NCBI GenBank assembly: GCA_033807775.1
Contig: CM066327.1
Coordinates: forward strand, 75,770,795-75,834,794
Length of the DNA stretch: 64,000 nt
Direction: 5' to 3'
Source of the DNA: Saussurea involucrata
Taxonomy: Eukaryota; Streptophyta; Magnoliopsida; Asterales; Asteraceae
A program made the translations under genes and the position numbers. The notes under the pieces were generated by a model. The model was not told where the DNA came from. It was given only the letters and a program-made list of their open reading frames with translations, and searched no databases. Numbering within the stretch: position 1 is the first letter of the stretch; each line of letters starts with the position of its first letter. Shown here in pieces: positions 53,507-63,760 of this stretch.

Positions 53507-53704
53507 CAGAATCCTTTCCATAAAAGGAAACTGGAAAACAAGAACTTTCACTATGTTTTGTACTTTTTTTCAAAACTAGAAAACCCTAATTTCATTTCTT
53601 TCTCTAAATGGAAACTGTAAAACCCTAAAAAACCTTATTTTGGAATCTTTTCCATTTTAAGAACTGCTCTTCATCTTCTTCATGCTTATATTTTATGAAC
53701 AGAA

Positions 53705-56368
53705 ATGGCAACCACTGAAGCTACCAACCCTCAGTCTCCTACTACCTCTAACAAGACTGAAATCATCAAAGCTCCAAATGTCAACTTCACAATGGAACAA
53801 ATCACATTTCAAAGAAACAACCCCTATGATCTCTTTAACTTCCCCCCCAAGGAAAAACATCACTCATCTGGATGAAGTTGTAAACTTCCTCAAGTCCTGT
53901 CCTCTGGCGACAACACTAACCATCAAACCTCCAGCTCACAAGAACCTCCTTGCCCAATTCTGGTATACTGCCAGAAGAGCTCAAGTTCCCTCCACCAAAG
54001 ACCCTAAAAAGATGATAGACGTCATTCTCTTTGACACTGAACATGGTGAAGCCAAAATACATCCCGGGGCAATCAGGTCTGCCTTCAACCTTCCTGGAAG
54101 CTCCAAAGACAGACGTTTCGTTTCCTTACCTGACGTCAAATCTAAGGCAGGACAAGCTGATATCATTGCATTTCTAGATGCATTGAACTACACCTGGAAC
54201 ATAGGGAGAGATAAACTCCCTGAGAAAAAGCTCACCTCCGTCCTCAAGAGCAAGATGCCGAGCGAAATGAACTTCATCTTCGCACACCTCATCAAATGTA
54301 TGACATCAAAGGTTGGGTCCACTGATCAGGCCTCACAACTCCAACAGGCTATGGGGTATGTGCTGATGAAGGGACTCCATATCGACTGGGCTAAGATCAT
54401 CTTCGACGACATGATGCTAAGGGTCGAAGAAGCGAAGCGACCACTGAATGTCCCTTATCCCCGTTTCCTCAGTGCTCTCTTCAAGCAAGCACTTGGGGAT
54501 AAGTATCCTAAGGTTGGAGACATGAGGTTATCCCAGGTTGGGCCTATGATCCTCGACTTCAAGCCACTGGAAAACGAGGTACGTCTCTCTACTCTCTTAC
54601 CTCTTCTCAGATCTCCTACTTCTACTTCTGCGGCTACCACATCGGCAGCGGTCATCCCAACCGCTGGTACCCAAGCCGCAACTTCCACTCCTTCTCGCAA
54701 AAGGAAACAATCTGAAACCCCACTTGGCATCCATAAGCCCAAGAAGATTTCTATAGAGCAACCCATAAGCCTTCCCAGGCTGAAGACTCTACGTCTATCT
54801 CTTCAAAGAAGACGCTGGAAAGTTCCGTGGCACGCTTCGCCACATCTGCTGAACCAACCCCTTCTATACACACTTCAGCGCCTCAAGACGCTGAAGTTGT
54901 CTTGGAACAGAACCCCCCTCCTTCAGTACCTCTAAGAACTGCAGAAGTATTCTTCAGCGGATCCAACGCTGAATCTGGCACCCAATCCCTCTTCTCAACT
55001 CTTGTTCCTCCCTCATCTTCTCTGGTCACTCCACCTCTATTCCCCTTCTCTACAACAAATGTCATTCATCTGAGTGACACATCGGCTGAAGATCTACAGC
55101 GACTGATGGATCAAAATAAAGGACATGCAGAGTCTCAGCGTTGACCATCTCTGGAAGACGACTACGAACACTATTCAGGTAACTAGAACTTCGATGACTT
55201 CGTCAACCAACCCACAGGTATACATAAAATCCTAAACACTCCTCTCTTTGAACCCCAAACTTCTGAGCTTTCCTTTGTTCATAAGTATTCTTCTTTTATA
55301 GATCCTAATTTAGGTGACATCAACAACGCCCTCATGGACTTGTCTACAAAAAGGGAATCTCTCACCACTACTCTCTCCAACAACTCCTCAGCGGTTACAA
55401 ACGTTGGGGACGCTTTAAAGACGCTCACCTCTGCGGTGAAGGAGAAGGCCTCCAGCGCTGATCTGGGAAAGCTGGAAGGTAGTCTCTCTAGAGTTGCTCA
55501 GGCTCTCGCTGACAACTCCACCTCCATCAACACCATGAACACCACCAACGACAACCTATCCACTAACTTCACCACACTGTCCAACGAAGTCACATCGTTG
55601 AAGACAGTGGTGGGCAATCTTCAGGGAGAGGTTACGTCTTTGAAGATAGAGATGGGCATCCTAACCCAATCCGTGGGTAATGCTACAAATCTCTTGCAGC
55701 AAATCCTGGATCGCGTGAATGCTCCAACATGTCCTCCTTCACATTTTACTCAGGTTGATCGGGAAAATCTGGAAAGGATCAACCCTACTATTTCTGGCCT
55801 GGAAGATAGAATGGCAGCGGTAAAAACTGCTGTTGGGATCACTGGCCTGGAAGACAGTAACCCAAAAGATGCTGCTGCTGAAACTACTACCTACCCCATC
55901 CGTCATGAGGAAGAGGGGGAGAAGAATCAAGAAGATCTTCCCCATAACTCTGAGGGGGAGAAAAGTATTGAAAAAGAGACATCTGCTGAAAAACCTCAGG
56001 GAGTTGAAAACCCTGAGGGAACCGAATTCTCCCTACACGACACTGATTCTGAGGGGAAGAATGTCGAAGAACATGCTGACTCTCAAGAGCATGTTGAGCC
56101 TGAAGAAGAAGCTGAGGAAGAAGAAGAAGACGAAGAAGATCTTGATCTTCATGACGACGAACCCTCATCATCCCCCAAAGATGATGATGATGATGTCAAC
56201 TTCTCCTTCCAACCCAGAAGGACCCCTGCTCTCAAAGGGGTAGTTTTCAAAGAATCAGGGGAGGGGACCACCAAAAAGCCTGTAGCGACTGAAGCCGATA
56301 AAGGCAAAAACAAAGGCATCGCTGCAGAAGACAATCTGACTATCCTTATCAGAAATCCAGTTTGTCAG
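53705..56368 (+). pseudogene. Accessory ORF of Sirevirus D
   Basis: ATG 53705 (MATTEATNPQSP). A 7-C run at 53842-53848 causes a frameshift, then the domain with ITHLDEVVNFLKSCP, PPAHKNLLAQFWYTARRAQV, DALNYTWNIGRDKLPEKKL, MPSEMNFIFAHLIKCM and VPYPRFLSALFKQALG. A basic SRKRKQ...KPKK patch follows (about 54700-54750), then a frameshift to a Ser/Pro-rich part ending at TGA 55142, a coiled-coil-like Thr/Asn/Leu-rich region (55334-55740), and a strongly acidic tail (EEEEEDEEDLDLHDDE, about 56110-56160) before the predicted exon end CAG at 56368. Sirevirus E at 56501 separates it from its last exon. No signal peptide or membrane segment seen. Confidence 0.83.
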
Positions 56369-56500
56369 TTAACTTATCTATTATTTCCTTTCACTGCATC
56401 CCTCCCCTATCACTTCTCAACCTCAGTTCTACTCTCCATAAAACCTCTATACACTTAAACCTCATTCTTTCTTTATCTCTTTCTCCCAAATGATCTTACC
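56369..56500 (+). other. Remnant of aORF intron in D, target of Sirevirus E
   Basis: Aligns with the predicted intron 59958-60116 of E (shared CTCCATAAAACCTCTATACACTTAA and the following CT-rich sequence). The donor is TTAACT instead of GTACAA, so splicing would be lost in this copy. The 5 bp before the E LTR are TTACC. Confidence 0.55.
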
Positions 56501-58433
56501 TATTGGTCCCGAAGGGTTATACAAGTTTGTAGAAGGGGGGTTGAATACAAACACACAGATTTTTACTTTCTAAATTGTTTATTGATATAATCAAACAATT
56601 TACTACTTGTTGCGGAACAAGATTAAGGATTAACCTAATCTAAACAAGTTAAGAACACTAAGTTTCTTGCACTAGAATTAAGACAGAAAGGAGATAAGAA
56701 TATTACGAATAATATTCTAACACTAAGAGAGAAAGAAGAAGATGGCCGAGCTCTTCAATTCTAAAGTAGGGTTCTTCTTATATACTGCATGCATTTAATG
56801 CATGGCAGTGTTACTTTACACGTGGCAGCAACTGAGTGGTTGCATGTTTTGACCTTTGTAGACAACCTTAGTAGCCGAATGGGCACAGTGTAGAATCAGA
56901 GTTTGTTGTACGATTCTAGACAGAAGGGAGGTCCGTTCTGACATTTCGTACGGAGACGTGCAAGGGGGTAAGACAAAAGTAACTTGTAGAGGGAGACTTT
57001 GTTGATCCAAACCCTCAGTGATTTGATAATGACCCTCTCTTATATACTTAGTGAAAATTGTAAGTAAACAATATGTATCAGAGTTTCACTATCGCTGATA
57101 AGTACTAAGATCTTCCAGTACCGCTGATAGGAACTCTCGCTCTTTAGATTAAACATTCAGCGAAACTGTTCACCATAATACTCTGAGTCTGTTCAGTACT
57201 TATGGTGATCGCTGATAAGTTAGTTGTTTACTTATGATCCCTGAAGACAAGTTTCACGTCAACATAGGTTCTACGCTGAAGTCGAAGATCAAGCTCAAGA
57301 ACCAGCGACAAGTCTCCTAATGAACTGATGCGGATCAGCGAAGACTCAGATTTGTCCATTCAACGTGAAGTATCAAGTACAAGACTTCAGCTATCGCTGA
57401 ACTCTATCATTCGCTGATAAAGAATGATAGATCGCTGAATCATCAAAAAGCTGATCATGAAGTCTTCCGTACAAAGTACTTTTTGTCTCATCCACCCTTG
57501 CACGACTCCGTACGATATGTCGGAATAGAACCTCCTTATTGTCTGAAATCGTACAACCACTCTGATACTACACTGATCAAACATGCGGCTACTAAGGTTG
57601 TCAACAAAGGTCAATGACATGCAACCAATTAGCTGCCGCCACGTGTAAAGTATAAACTGCAATGCATTAAATGCATGCAGTATATAAGAAGAAGAACTCA
57701 CTTCATTTTGAAGTAACTTGCTAACTCTGGACAAGTTCATCCTTCTTATCTTGAGATAGGTTATTATTAGTAATTTCCTTCTCCTTCTTAGTGCAAGAAA
57801 CTTAGTGTTCCAACTTGTTTAGATTTAGGATTTATCCTTAATCTTGTTTCCGCAACAAGCTGTAAATTGTTAATGATTTATCAATAAACAATTTAGAAAA
57901 GTAAAATATGTGTGTTTGTATTCAACCCCCCCCCCCCCCCTTCTACAAACTTGTATAACCCTTCGGGACCAACAGACTTCATGATCAGCGTTCGTTGAAC
58001 AGTACTTTATCAGCGAGTGATAAAGCTCAGCGATTGCTGAAGTCTTCTACTTGATACTTCACGTTAAATGGACAGGTCTTGCTTCGCTGATATCCGCATC
58101 AGTTCATTAGTAGACTTGTCGCTGGTTCTTGGGCTTGATCTTCGAATTCAGCGTAGAACCTATGTTGACGTGAGACTTGTCTTCAGGGATCATAAGTAAA
58201 CAACTATAGCTTATCAGCGATCATCACAGAGACTGAATAGGCTCAGAGCTACTGGATGAACAGTGTTCGCTGAATGTCTTAATCTAAAGAGTGTGAGCTT
58301 CATATCAGCGTTACTGTAGAGACATAGTACTTATAAGCGATAGTGAAACTCTAATACATATTGTTTACTTACAATTTTCACTAAGTGTTTTAAGAGAGGG
58401 TCATTATCAAATCACTGAGGGTTTGAATCAACA
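56501..58433 (-). repeat. Sirevirus E 3' LTR (953 bp when unsplit), interrupted by a solo LTR
   Basis: Left part 56501-56999 begins TATTGGTCCCGAAGGG (a mutated TGTTGGTCCC terminus). Right part 57980-58433 ends TTTGAATCAACA next to a PPT, so this is the 3' LTR of the minus-strand element to the right. It is split by 57000-57974 with GACTT duplicated. Confidence 0.92.
57000..57974 (+). mobile_element. Solo Sirevirus LTR inserted in an opposite-orientation LTR of the same family (975 bp)
   Basis: TGTTGATCC...GGGACCAACA, flanked by GACTT at 56995-56999 and 57975-57979, with no PBS or internal sequence. TATATAA at about 57681-57687. Contains a 15-C run at 57926-57940. It is largely the reverse complement of the surrounding LTR, giving a near-kilobase inverted repeat. 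Confidence 0.94.
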
Positions 58434-58447
58434 ATCTCCTCCTATTT
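58434..58447 (-). other. Sirevirus E polypurine tract
   Basis: Minus strand AATAGGAGGAGAT abuts the 3' LTR. The following 250 bp up to 58703 are AT-rich and non-coding. Confidence 0.78.
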
Positions 58448-58703
58448 GATTATGACATAGCAACAAAGAAAATTGCTAAGTATGAAAACATAAGGATAAA
58501 AAGAACTCATAAAATATTTGTCCCTTTTACTGTGTTCTGGGATCTTTTAAGTTCTGATGGAGTAAAGTACATTCGCTGAAAATTTTCTTTTAACTTCGTA
58601 TAACGTTACAAAGGGAAGTGGAAAAATTACAAGTGCAGCAAATAAATTTACAAGTACAAAAGAGGTAAGCTGATAAAGATAGAAAGATTACAGGGAAATC
58701 CTA

Positions 58704-59957
58704 TCAGCCTTCAAAAGGTTCTTCCTTAACGAGAAGTTCACCAAGGGTCTTTGTTGTAGGGATCATCCAGCCAGGGATAATTTTTCCCTGATTTCTTCTT
58801 TCTTGTGCTTCTTTGAAGATCAGGGGCTTGAGATATCGTGCCTGAAGATCGCGTCTGAATTCACACCAATAGATGAGATCCCTGAGTTGTTCATTGGGAG
58901 TGATGGGAAGCTCAGAGACACATTGAAAACGTTGTCCTTCATCATAGTCGTGAAAGAAGATACCATAAGGTTCGCTTATGACCTTTCCAGGGATGAATCA
59001 TTCACCAGGAGGCAGGGAGGTGTCAAGCGCTGAGAGGTCAGGTTCAGGACCAAGTACTTCTTCGCGTGAGAAACCAGTTCCTGTTTCGTTCCGGATACGA
59101 GGACCTGAATCTGAAGGTTTTGATTTTTTCTTTGTAGAGGCCCTTCTTTGTTGAGTCGCAAGAGGAGTGGGAGGAGGAATATCTACAGCAGAAGACACCA
59201 AGTCGATCTGCCGATTTATAAGTTTCTCGACATGATCCTTGTATTTAGAACGTGACTTCTGGATGGCTATTCTGATCTCCAACCATTCAGAGAGACCATA
59301 CTTCGTGATAGCATCAGCGTAGAAGGATTCAGTGGTATCGTTTTCTCTGAATATCTCGACCTCAACAATTGGAACTTTGATGGTCGATCTTCCAGTGATG
59401 TGAACCTTGTTAATTCTGGCAGCACGATATCGAAAGTGTACTTTCTCTTTACACCATTTCATGGTAGATTGAGATACCTTGGTCTTTTCTTCGATAATCT
59501 TCTGGGCGTCTCCCCACAACTGACGTTGGACTTCGATGAGAGTCCTTTTTAGTGCGGGGTCATTCACCGATTCTTAGGCAAGCTGGATGGCGAGGGCCTT
59601 ATCTTTTTCTTCAACTTCCTTCTTTTCGGCGAGTAATCTTTTGGCTCTGAGGTGATCAGCGAACTCTTTCTTTGATAACCTGAACTTTGTAGGAACAAGA
59701 GTGACTTTGGAGCGAGGGAGGATGATTCGTTGATCTTCGAACTTCATGATTATTTCTTCTCTCCTTTTCTGATCCTCTTCACTTAGCTTTTGAGGAGCTA
59801 AGGAAGGTCTGTTTTTGTGAGAGAGAAGTTGTTCTTCAGGTTCATCAGTCTCAGTGATTAAATCCAATACCGGGATTATATCTTCAGCTCTTGTGGCTGG
59901 GATTATTGTTGGTGCAGCAGTGGGGACTTCAGCTGGATCCTCAAATAGGGGAGAGGA
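58704..59957 (-). pseudogene. Sirevirus E accessory ORF, last exon
   Basis: Starts after a predicted acceptor at 59958 with SSPLFEDPAEVPTAAP and continues open through 59867-59574 to a stop at 59574-59576, then 59567-58998, a TGA at 58998-59000, and in the same frame FIPGKVISEPYGIFFHDYD and LIYWCEFRRDLQARYLKPL to the final TGA at 58704-58706. Charged and helix-rich: LIEVQRQLWGDAQKIIEE, VHFRYRAARINKVHITG, LSEWLEIRIAIQKSRSKYKD. I recognise no catalytic motif. Two in-frame stops only. Confidence 0.78.
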
Positions 59958-60116
59958 CTAGCTGAAAAGCAGCGATTGTTTAAGTAAGAAGAGTTGGGGA
60001 AGAAAGAGATGGAGAAAAGAATATGGTTAAGTGTATAGAGGTTTTATGGAGAGGAGAACTGGGATTGAGAAGGGGTAGAGGAGGTATGCAGAGTAAGGGA
60101 AGAGGAGATATTGTAC
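59958..60116 (-). other. Predicted coding intron of the E accessory ORF (159 bp)
   Basis: Donor TGTCAG|GTACAATAT at 60117/60116 and acceptor TTTTCAGCTAG ending at 59958, preceded by a CT-rich tract. It contains in-frame stops, and its removal joins the PVCQ end of the upstream exon in frame to the SSPLFED start of the downstream exon. A nearby alternative acceptor (TTTTCAG, 59962) would shift the frame. Confidence 0.6.
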
Positions 60117-62787
60117 CTGACAAACTGGCTTTATCTGAAGGATGGCCAGATTACCTTCTGCAATGAGGCCTTTGTTTTTGCCTTTGTCAGCTTCAGACGC
60201 TGCAGGCTTTGTCTTGGTCGTCTCCCCTGAAGGTTCATTTATTGAAATCCCTTTTAGAGCCGAGGCTTTCTTTGGCTGGACGAAGAAGGAATCATCATCA
60301 TCGTCGTTTTTATGGGATGATGATGGTTCTTCATCAGAGATGTCGATAGCTTCATCGTCTTCAGCTTCTTCTTCATCAGTTTCAACCTCGTCAGCATAAG
60401 GAACGGTAACATCAGCAGCAACTTCAGTTTCCTCATCGAGTTGCTCCCCCTTAAGAGCAGAGGGAGTTTTCTCGGTTCCCTCAGGGTTTTTAACTCCCTG
60501 AGGTTGTCCAGCAGCAGCAGTAGTATAACTCGTCTCCCCCTCAGCTAGGGGAAGGTCTTCAAGAGTTTTCTTCTCCCCTCAACATTATGGGGAAGGTCTT
60601 CTTTAGTCTTCTCCTCCTCTTCCACATGATGGATGGGGGAGGATACAACAATCCCAGCAGTAGCAGCATGCATTGGGTCCCTGTCTTCCAGACCAGAGAT
60701 CCCAACACAATTTTCAATCTTGCTTAATCTGTCTTCTAGGCCAGATATAGCAGGATTGAGTCTTTGAAGATCTTCTCGATCCACCTGAGTAAAGTGTGAA
60801 GGAACACAAGTGGCAGCATTCAGGCAATCGAGGACTTGCTAAAATAGATCCTTGACCGTGGAGACCTCACCCTGGATAGTTATCATCTCTGTCTTCAGTG
60901 TTGTGACTTCACTGGACAGAGTGGTGAAGTTTGTTGCGAGGGTGGTGTTGGTGAGGTTGAGATCGTTGACGACTGTGGAAGTTTTAGCAAGAGTGGTAGC
61001 CAAAGTTCCTATGCTGCCATCCACCTTCTCCATATCAGCTTTGGAGGCTTTCTTTTCAACCTCAGCAGTCATCGTTTTGAGGTTCTCTCCAGCGTTTGTA
61101 ACCGCTGAAGAATTTGCTGAGAGAGTTGTGGTGAGGGATTCCACCTTTGTTTCCAGGGCCTTCAGGGAGGTGTTGATATCCCCCAAATTAGGACCTGAAA
61201 CAGTTATTAACTTATGAACAGAGGAAAGCTCAGAAGTTTGGGGTTTCGTGAGAGGAGTAGGTTGAGTTATGTGTATACCTGCAGGCGGGTTAGCGAAGTT
61301 GTCGAAACCTTGCAGACCTGAGTGGTATTCCATGTCGCCTTCGAGAGTGCCTTGGCGCATGGAGGTGCCTGCAGATCCTATGTTTGCATCCATCATCGTA
61401 TTTAGAGCAGCAGCAGCTGAATCATGTAGGATGACGGGTGTTCCTGAAAATGTGGGGGAAAATGGTGGAGTGTCCAAGGGAATGGTGGGAGGAACAAAGG
61501 TTGAGAAATTTGGTTGGGAGCGGGATTCAGCGTTCGATCCGCTGAGAATCACTTCAGTCTGCAGAGAGGCTGAAGGAGGTGGGTTCAGTTCCAAGTTTAT
61601 AACCTCAGTGTTTAGAGACGCTGAGGTTGGGATGGCAGGGGTGGCTTGAGCAGCTGTGGCAGAGCGTACCATGAAATTATCCAGCGACTCTTGTATAAGA
61701 TGAGTCGTGGAGTCTTCAGCCGTTGATGGCTTGGAGCTCCTTGGTTTTCTTGATCCTTTTAGAATCAAGTTGGGAAGTTGAGTGTTTCCTTTTACGAGAA
61801 GGAGTGGAGGGTGCAGCCTGGGTATCAGCGGTTGGGATTACCACTGAAGTAGCCGCAGAAGTAGAAGAAGGAGGATTAAGAAAAGATAAGAGTGCAGAGA
61901 GACGTACCTCGTTTGGCAGGGGCTTGAAATCTAGAACTTTAGCGCCAACCTGAGAGAGTCTCAGGTCTCCTACCTTTGGGTATTCATTCCCAAGTCCGTA
62001 TTGGAAAACGGGGTTGATAAATCTTGGATATGGAACGCAAGTTGGTCATTCAGCCATGTTCACCCTGAACATCAAATCGTCATAGACGATTGACGCCCAA
62101 TCAATGTGGAGTCCCTTCAGCAGAGCATATCCCATGGTCTGTTAGGGTTGGGATGCTTGGTCAGTTGACCCGACTTTAGCTGTTAGACAGCTAATCAGAT
62201 GAGCGTAGATGAAATTCATCTCGCTGGGCATCATCGACTTCTTGATGGAAGTTAGCTTTTTGTCAGGGTTTTTGTCTCTCCCTGCGTCCCATGCGTAACC
62301 CATTGCATCAAAGAATGCAATCAGGGTTGCTCTATCAGTAGGGTTATTTTTTGGGATCTGGTAGAGGGACAAAACGGTTTTCTCTGGTACTGGTAGGGAG
62401 TTTTAGAGCACGTCTGATATGGTTGGGCGTGATCCTGTAAGTACCATGGTCTGTGTCACAGAGAATGACATCGACCATTTCCGTTGGGTCTTTGGGTGAA
62501 GGAACCTGAGCTCGTCTGGCAGTATACCAGAACTGAGCTAGTAGAGAGCGATGAGCAGGGGGTGCAATGGTGAGAGCGTATGAAATGGGGCAAGTTTTAA
62601 GAAAGTTCACAGCATCATCAAGATGTGTGACAGGTGTGTTTTCAGGGAAGTCGAAGAGAGCATAAGGATTATTATGTTGATAAGTAACCTTCTTGAAATC
62701 GAACTTAACCTGAGGAGCCTTTGTGAATTCAGTGACCTCAGCAGCAATGGAGGTCTTATCAGCAGGAGATTCAGTAGTAGATTCCAT
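60117..62787 (-). pseudogene. Sirevirus E accessory ORF, main exon
   Basis: ATG 62785-62787 (MESTTESPADKTS). N-terminal domain: TPVTHLDDAVNFLKTCP, PPAHRSLLAQFWYTARRAQV, a frameshift near 62350, FDAMGYAWDAGRDKNPDKKL, MPSEMNFIYAHLISCL, a TAA at about 62148, YALLKGLHIDWASIVYDDL, a further TGA, VPYPRF and PKVGDLRLSQVGAKVLDFKP. A bipartite basic patch (SRKRKH...KRIKKTK) at about 61745-61800, then Ser/Pro-rich sequence, a coiled-coil-like part (61768-60839), ISGLEDR repeats (60545-60784) and an acidic tail (60250-60440) follow. The order matches D throughout. Several stops and frameshifts. Confidence 0.83.
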
Positions 62788-62789
62788 TT

Positions 62790-63182
62790 CTGTTAATCAC
62801 ATATAAACATGAAGAAGAGATAAAGAACAATGTCTTAATGTGGAAAGATTTTCCAATAAGATGTTGTTGAGTTTTGTCCATTTCATTCAGACCAAAGATG
62901 TCTTAATGAAGATTAGGGTTTTTCTTTGTTTTGAAAAAGAGACACAAAACATGGAGAGTATGTGTTTTCCAGTTTCTATTTGAAGAAATGATTCTGGAAA
63001 AACATATGAAGAACAAGTTTAAGAGTTTGTTTCAAACTTGAAGAACAACCATGAAGGTTGTGTTCATAAAATCATGAAAAGAAAATGATTTTATTTTAAA
63101 AAGGTTTCTTTTGTTTGATCTGTTAATAACAAGAATAAGATCAAAAAAAAGTTAATAAAAGGTAAATATTAAGAATATTAAC
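62790..63182 (-). other. Predicted leader intron of the E accessory ORF (393 bp)
   Basis: Donor CGAAAG|GTTAATATT at 63182 and acceptor GATTAACAG ending at 62790, two bases before the ATG. Length, both splice sites and position match D (386 bp without its insertion). Confidence 0.65.
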
Positions 63183-63480
63183 CTTTCGAAGTTTGAAGAA
63201 GATGAACAGTTCTTGAAACGAGAGTTCGAGATGCAACAGTAATTCTTTTCTTGAAGAAGAAGTTGTTCGCGTAAAGGAAAAATATAAACTCGAATGGGTT
63301 TATATAGTGAGAGTAGAGAGAGAGAAAAACTAGAGCGGGAAAGTTTTTCATCATGACACGGACACGTGTTTGCATTTGATTGGATGAGAAAACGAAACGT
63401 GCAAACGTGTGTCAGAAAAGAACGTGCCAGGGTTTATCCATTTGATTACGTCACAAACGTCCTTTCACATTTTAGGATGT
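63183..63480 (-). promoter_or_regulatory. Candidate internal promoter and leader exon of the E accessory ORF
   Basis: Minus strand: GGACGTTTGTGACGTAATC (ACGT core at about 63446-63453), ACACGTGTCCGTGTCATGATG, a CT-rich run and CACTATATAAACCC with TATATAAA at 63299-63306, then a leader of about 90 bp to the donor at 63182. Same elements, order and spacing as 45620-45905 in D. Confidence 0.72.
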
Positions 63481-63760
63481 CTCTGAGGTTTTTGAAATAC
63501 TGAGGGACATTTTGAAAACATGAAGTACTGAATAGAAATATCAGTGTTAGGTTTTAGAAATTTCAAAGTATCGCTGATAAGGAAGAGATATTCAGCGATA
63601 TAATTTGTTTTGAAATCTTGCATTCATTTGCGAACGTCAGCGAGTAAAGAAAACATACCTTGATATCAGCGAATCAAGTTTGTTCAGAGAGAAAATGATA
63701 GAATGGGTTATATAAGTTGGTTTTATCCTTTTGTTGATCAAATACGAATCGCTGAAGATT
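63481..63760 (-). other. Post-pol spacer of Sirevirus E
   Basis: Non-coding, homologous to 45331-45600 of D, with scattered ATCGCTGA/TCAGCGAT motifs (for example TTCAGCGATATAAT and TATCGCTGATAAGG). No ORF. Confidence 0.75.

Larger units (their letters stand above)
45906..53702 (+). other. Predicted leader intron of the D accessory ORF (holding a 7.4-kb insertion)
   Basis: Donor GTTAAT at 45906 and acceptor TATGAACAG ending at 53702, three bases before the aORF ATG at 53705. Without the inserted element and its TSD copy (7411 bp) it would be 386 bp. The matching intron in E is 393 bp with the same donor (AAAG|GTTAATATT) and acceptor (AACAG|AAATG). Splicing is inferred, not shown. Confidence 0.6.
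35298..56500 (+). mobile_element. Sirevirus D (+), 5' LTR to accessory ORF, with four nested insertions
   Basis: Order: 5' LTR, PBS, gag with two zinc knuckles, protease, integrase, RT, RNase H, spacer with internal promoter, aORF. Insertions: hAT-type MITE (36740-37369), gypsy solo LTR (37764-40425), 7.4-kb pol-deleted element (46101-53506) and Sirevirus E at 56501. The 3' end and 3' LTR lie beyond the window. The 5 bp before the 5' LTR are ATAAC (35293-35297). Gag and pol carry several stops and frameshifts. Confidence 0.93.

Noticed and set aside
54582..54650. GAG|GTACGT donor-like site in the D and E accessory ORFs
   Set aside because: The sequence after it is coding-conserved, and no acceptor gives a better frame than reading through.
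53705..56368. Envelope glycoprotein (retrovirus-like env) in the downstream ORF
   Set aside because: No signal peptide, transmembrane helix, fusion peptide or cleavage site is visible. The protein is charged, with nuclear-type basic patches.
61195..61278. Possible 84-bp intron in the E accessory ORF (GCAG|GTATACAC...TTTCAG|GTCC)
   Set aside because: Splice-like sites are good, but the segment is open and in frame in both E and D and encodes conserved residues (KPQTSELSSVHK), so it is treated as coding. It could be a retained intron; transcript data would decide.
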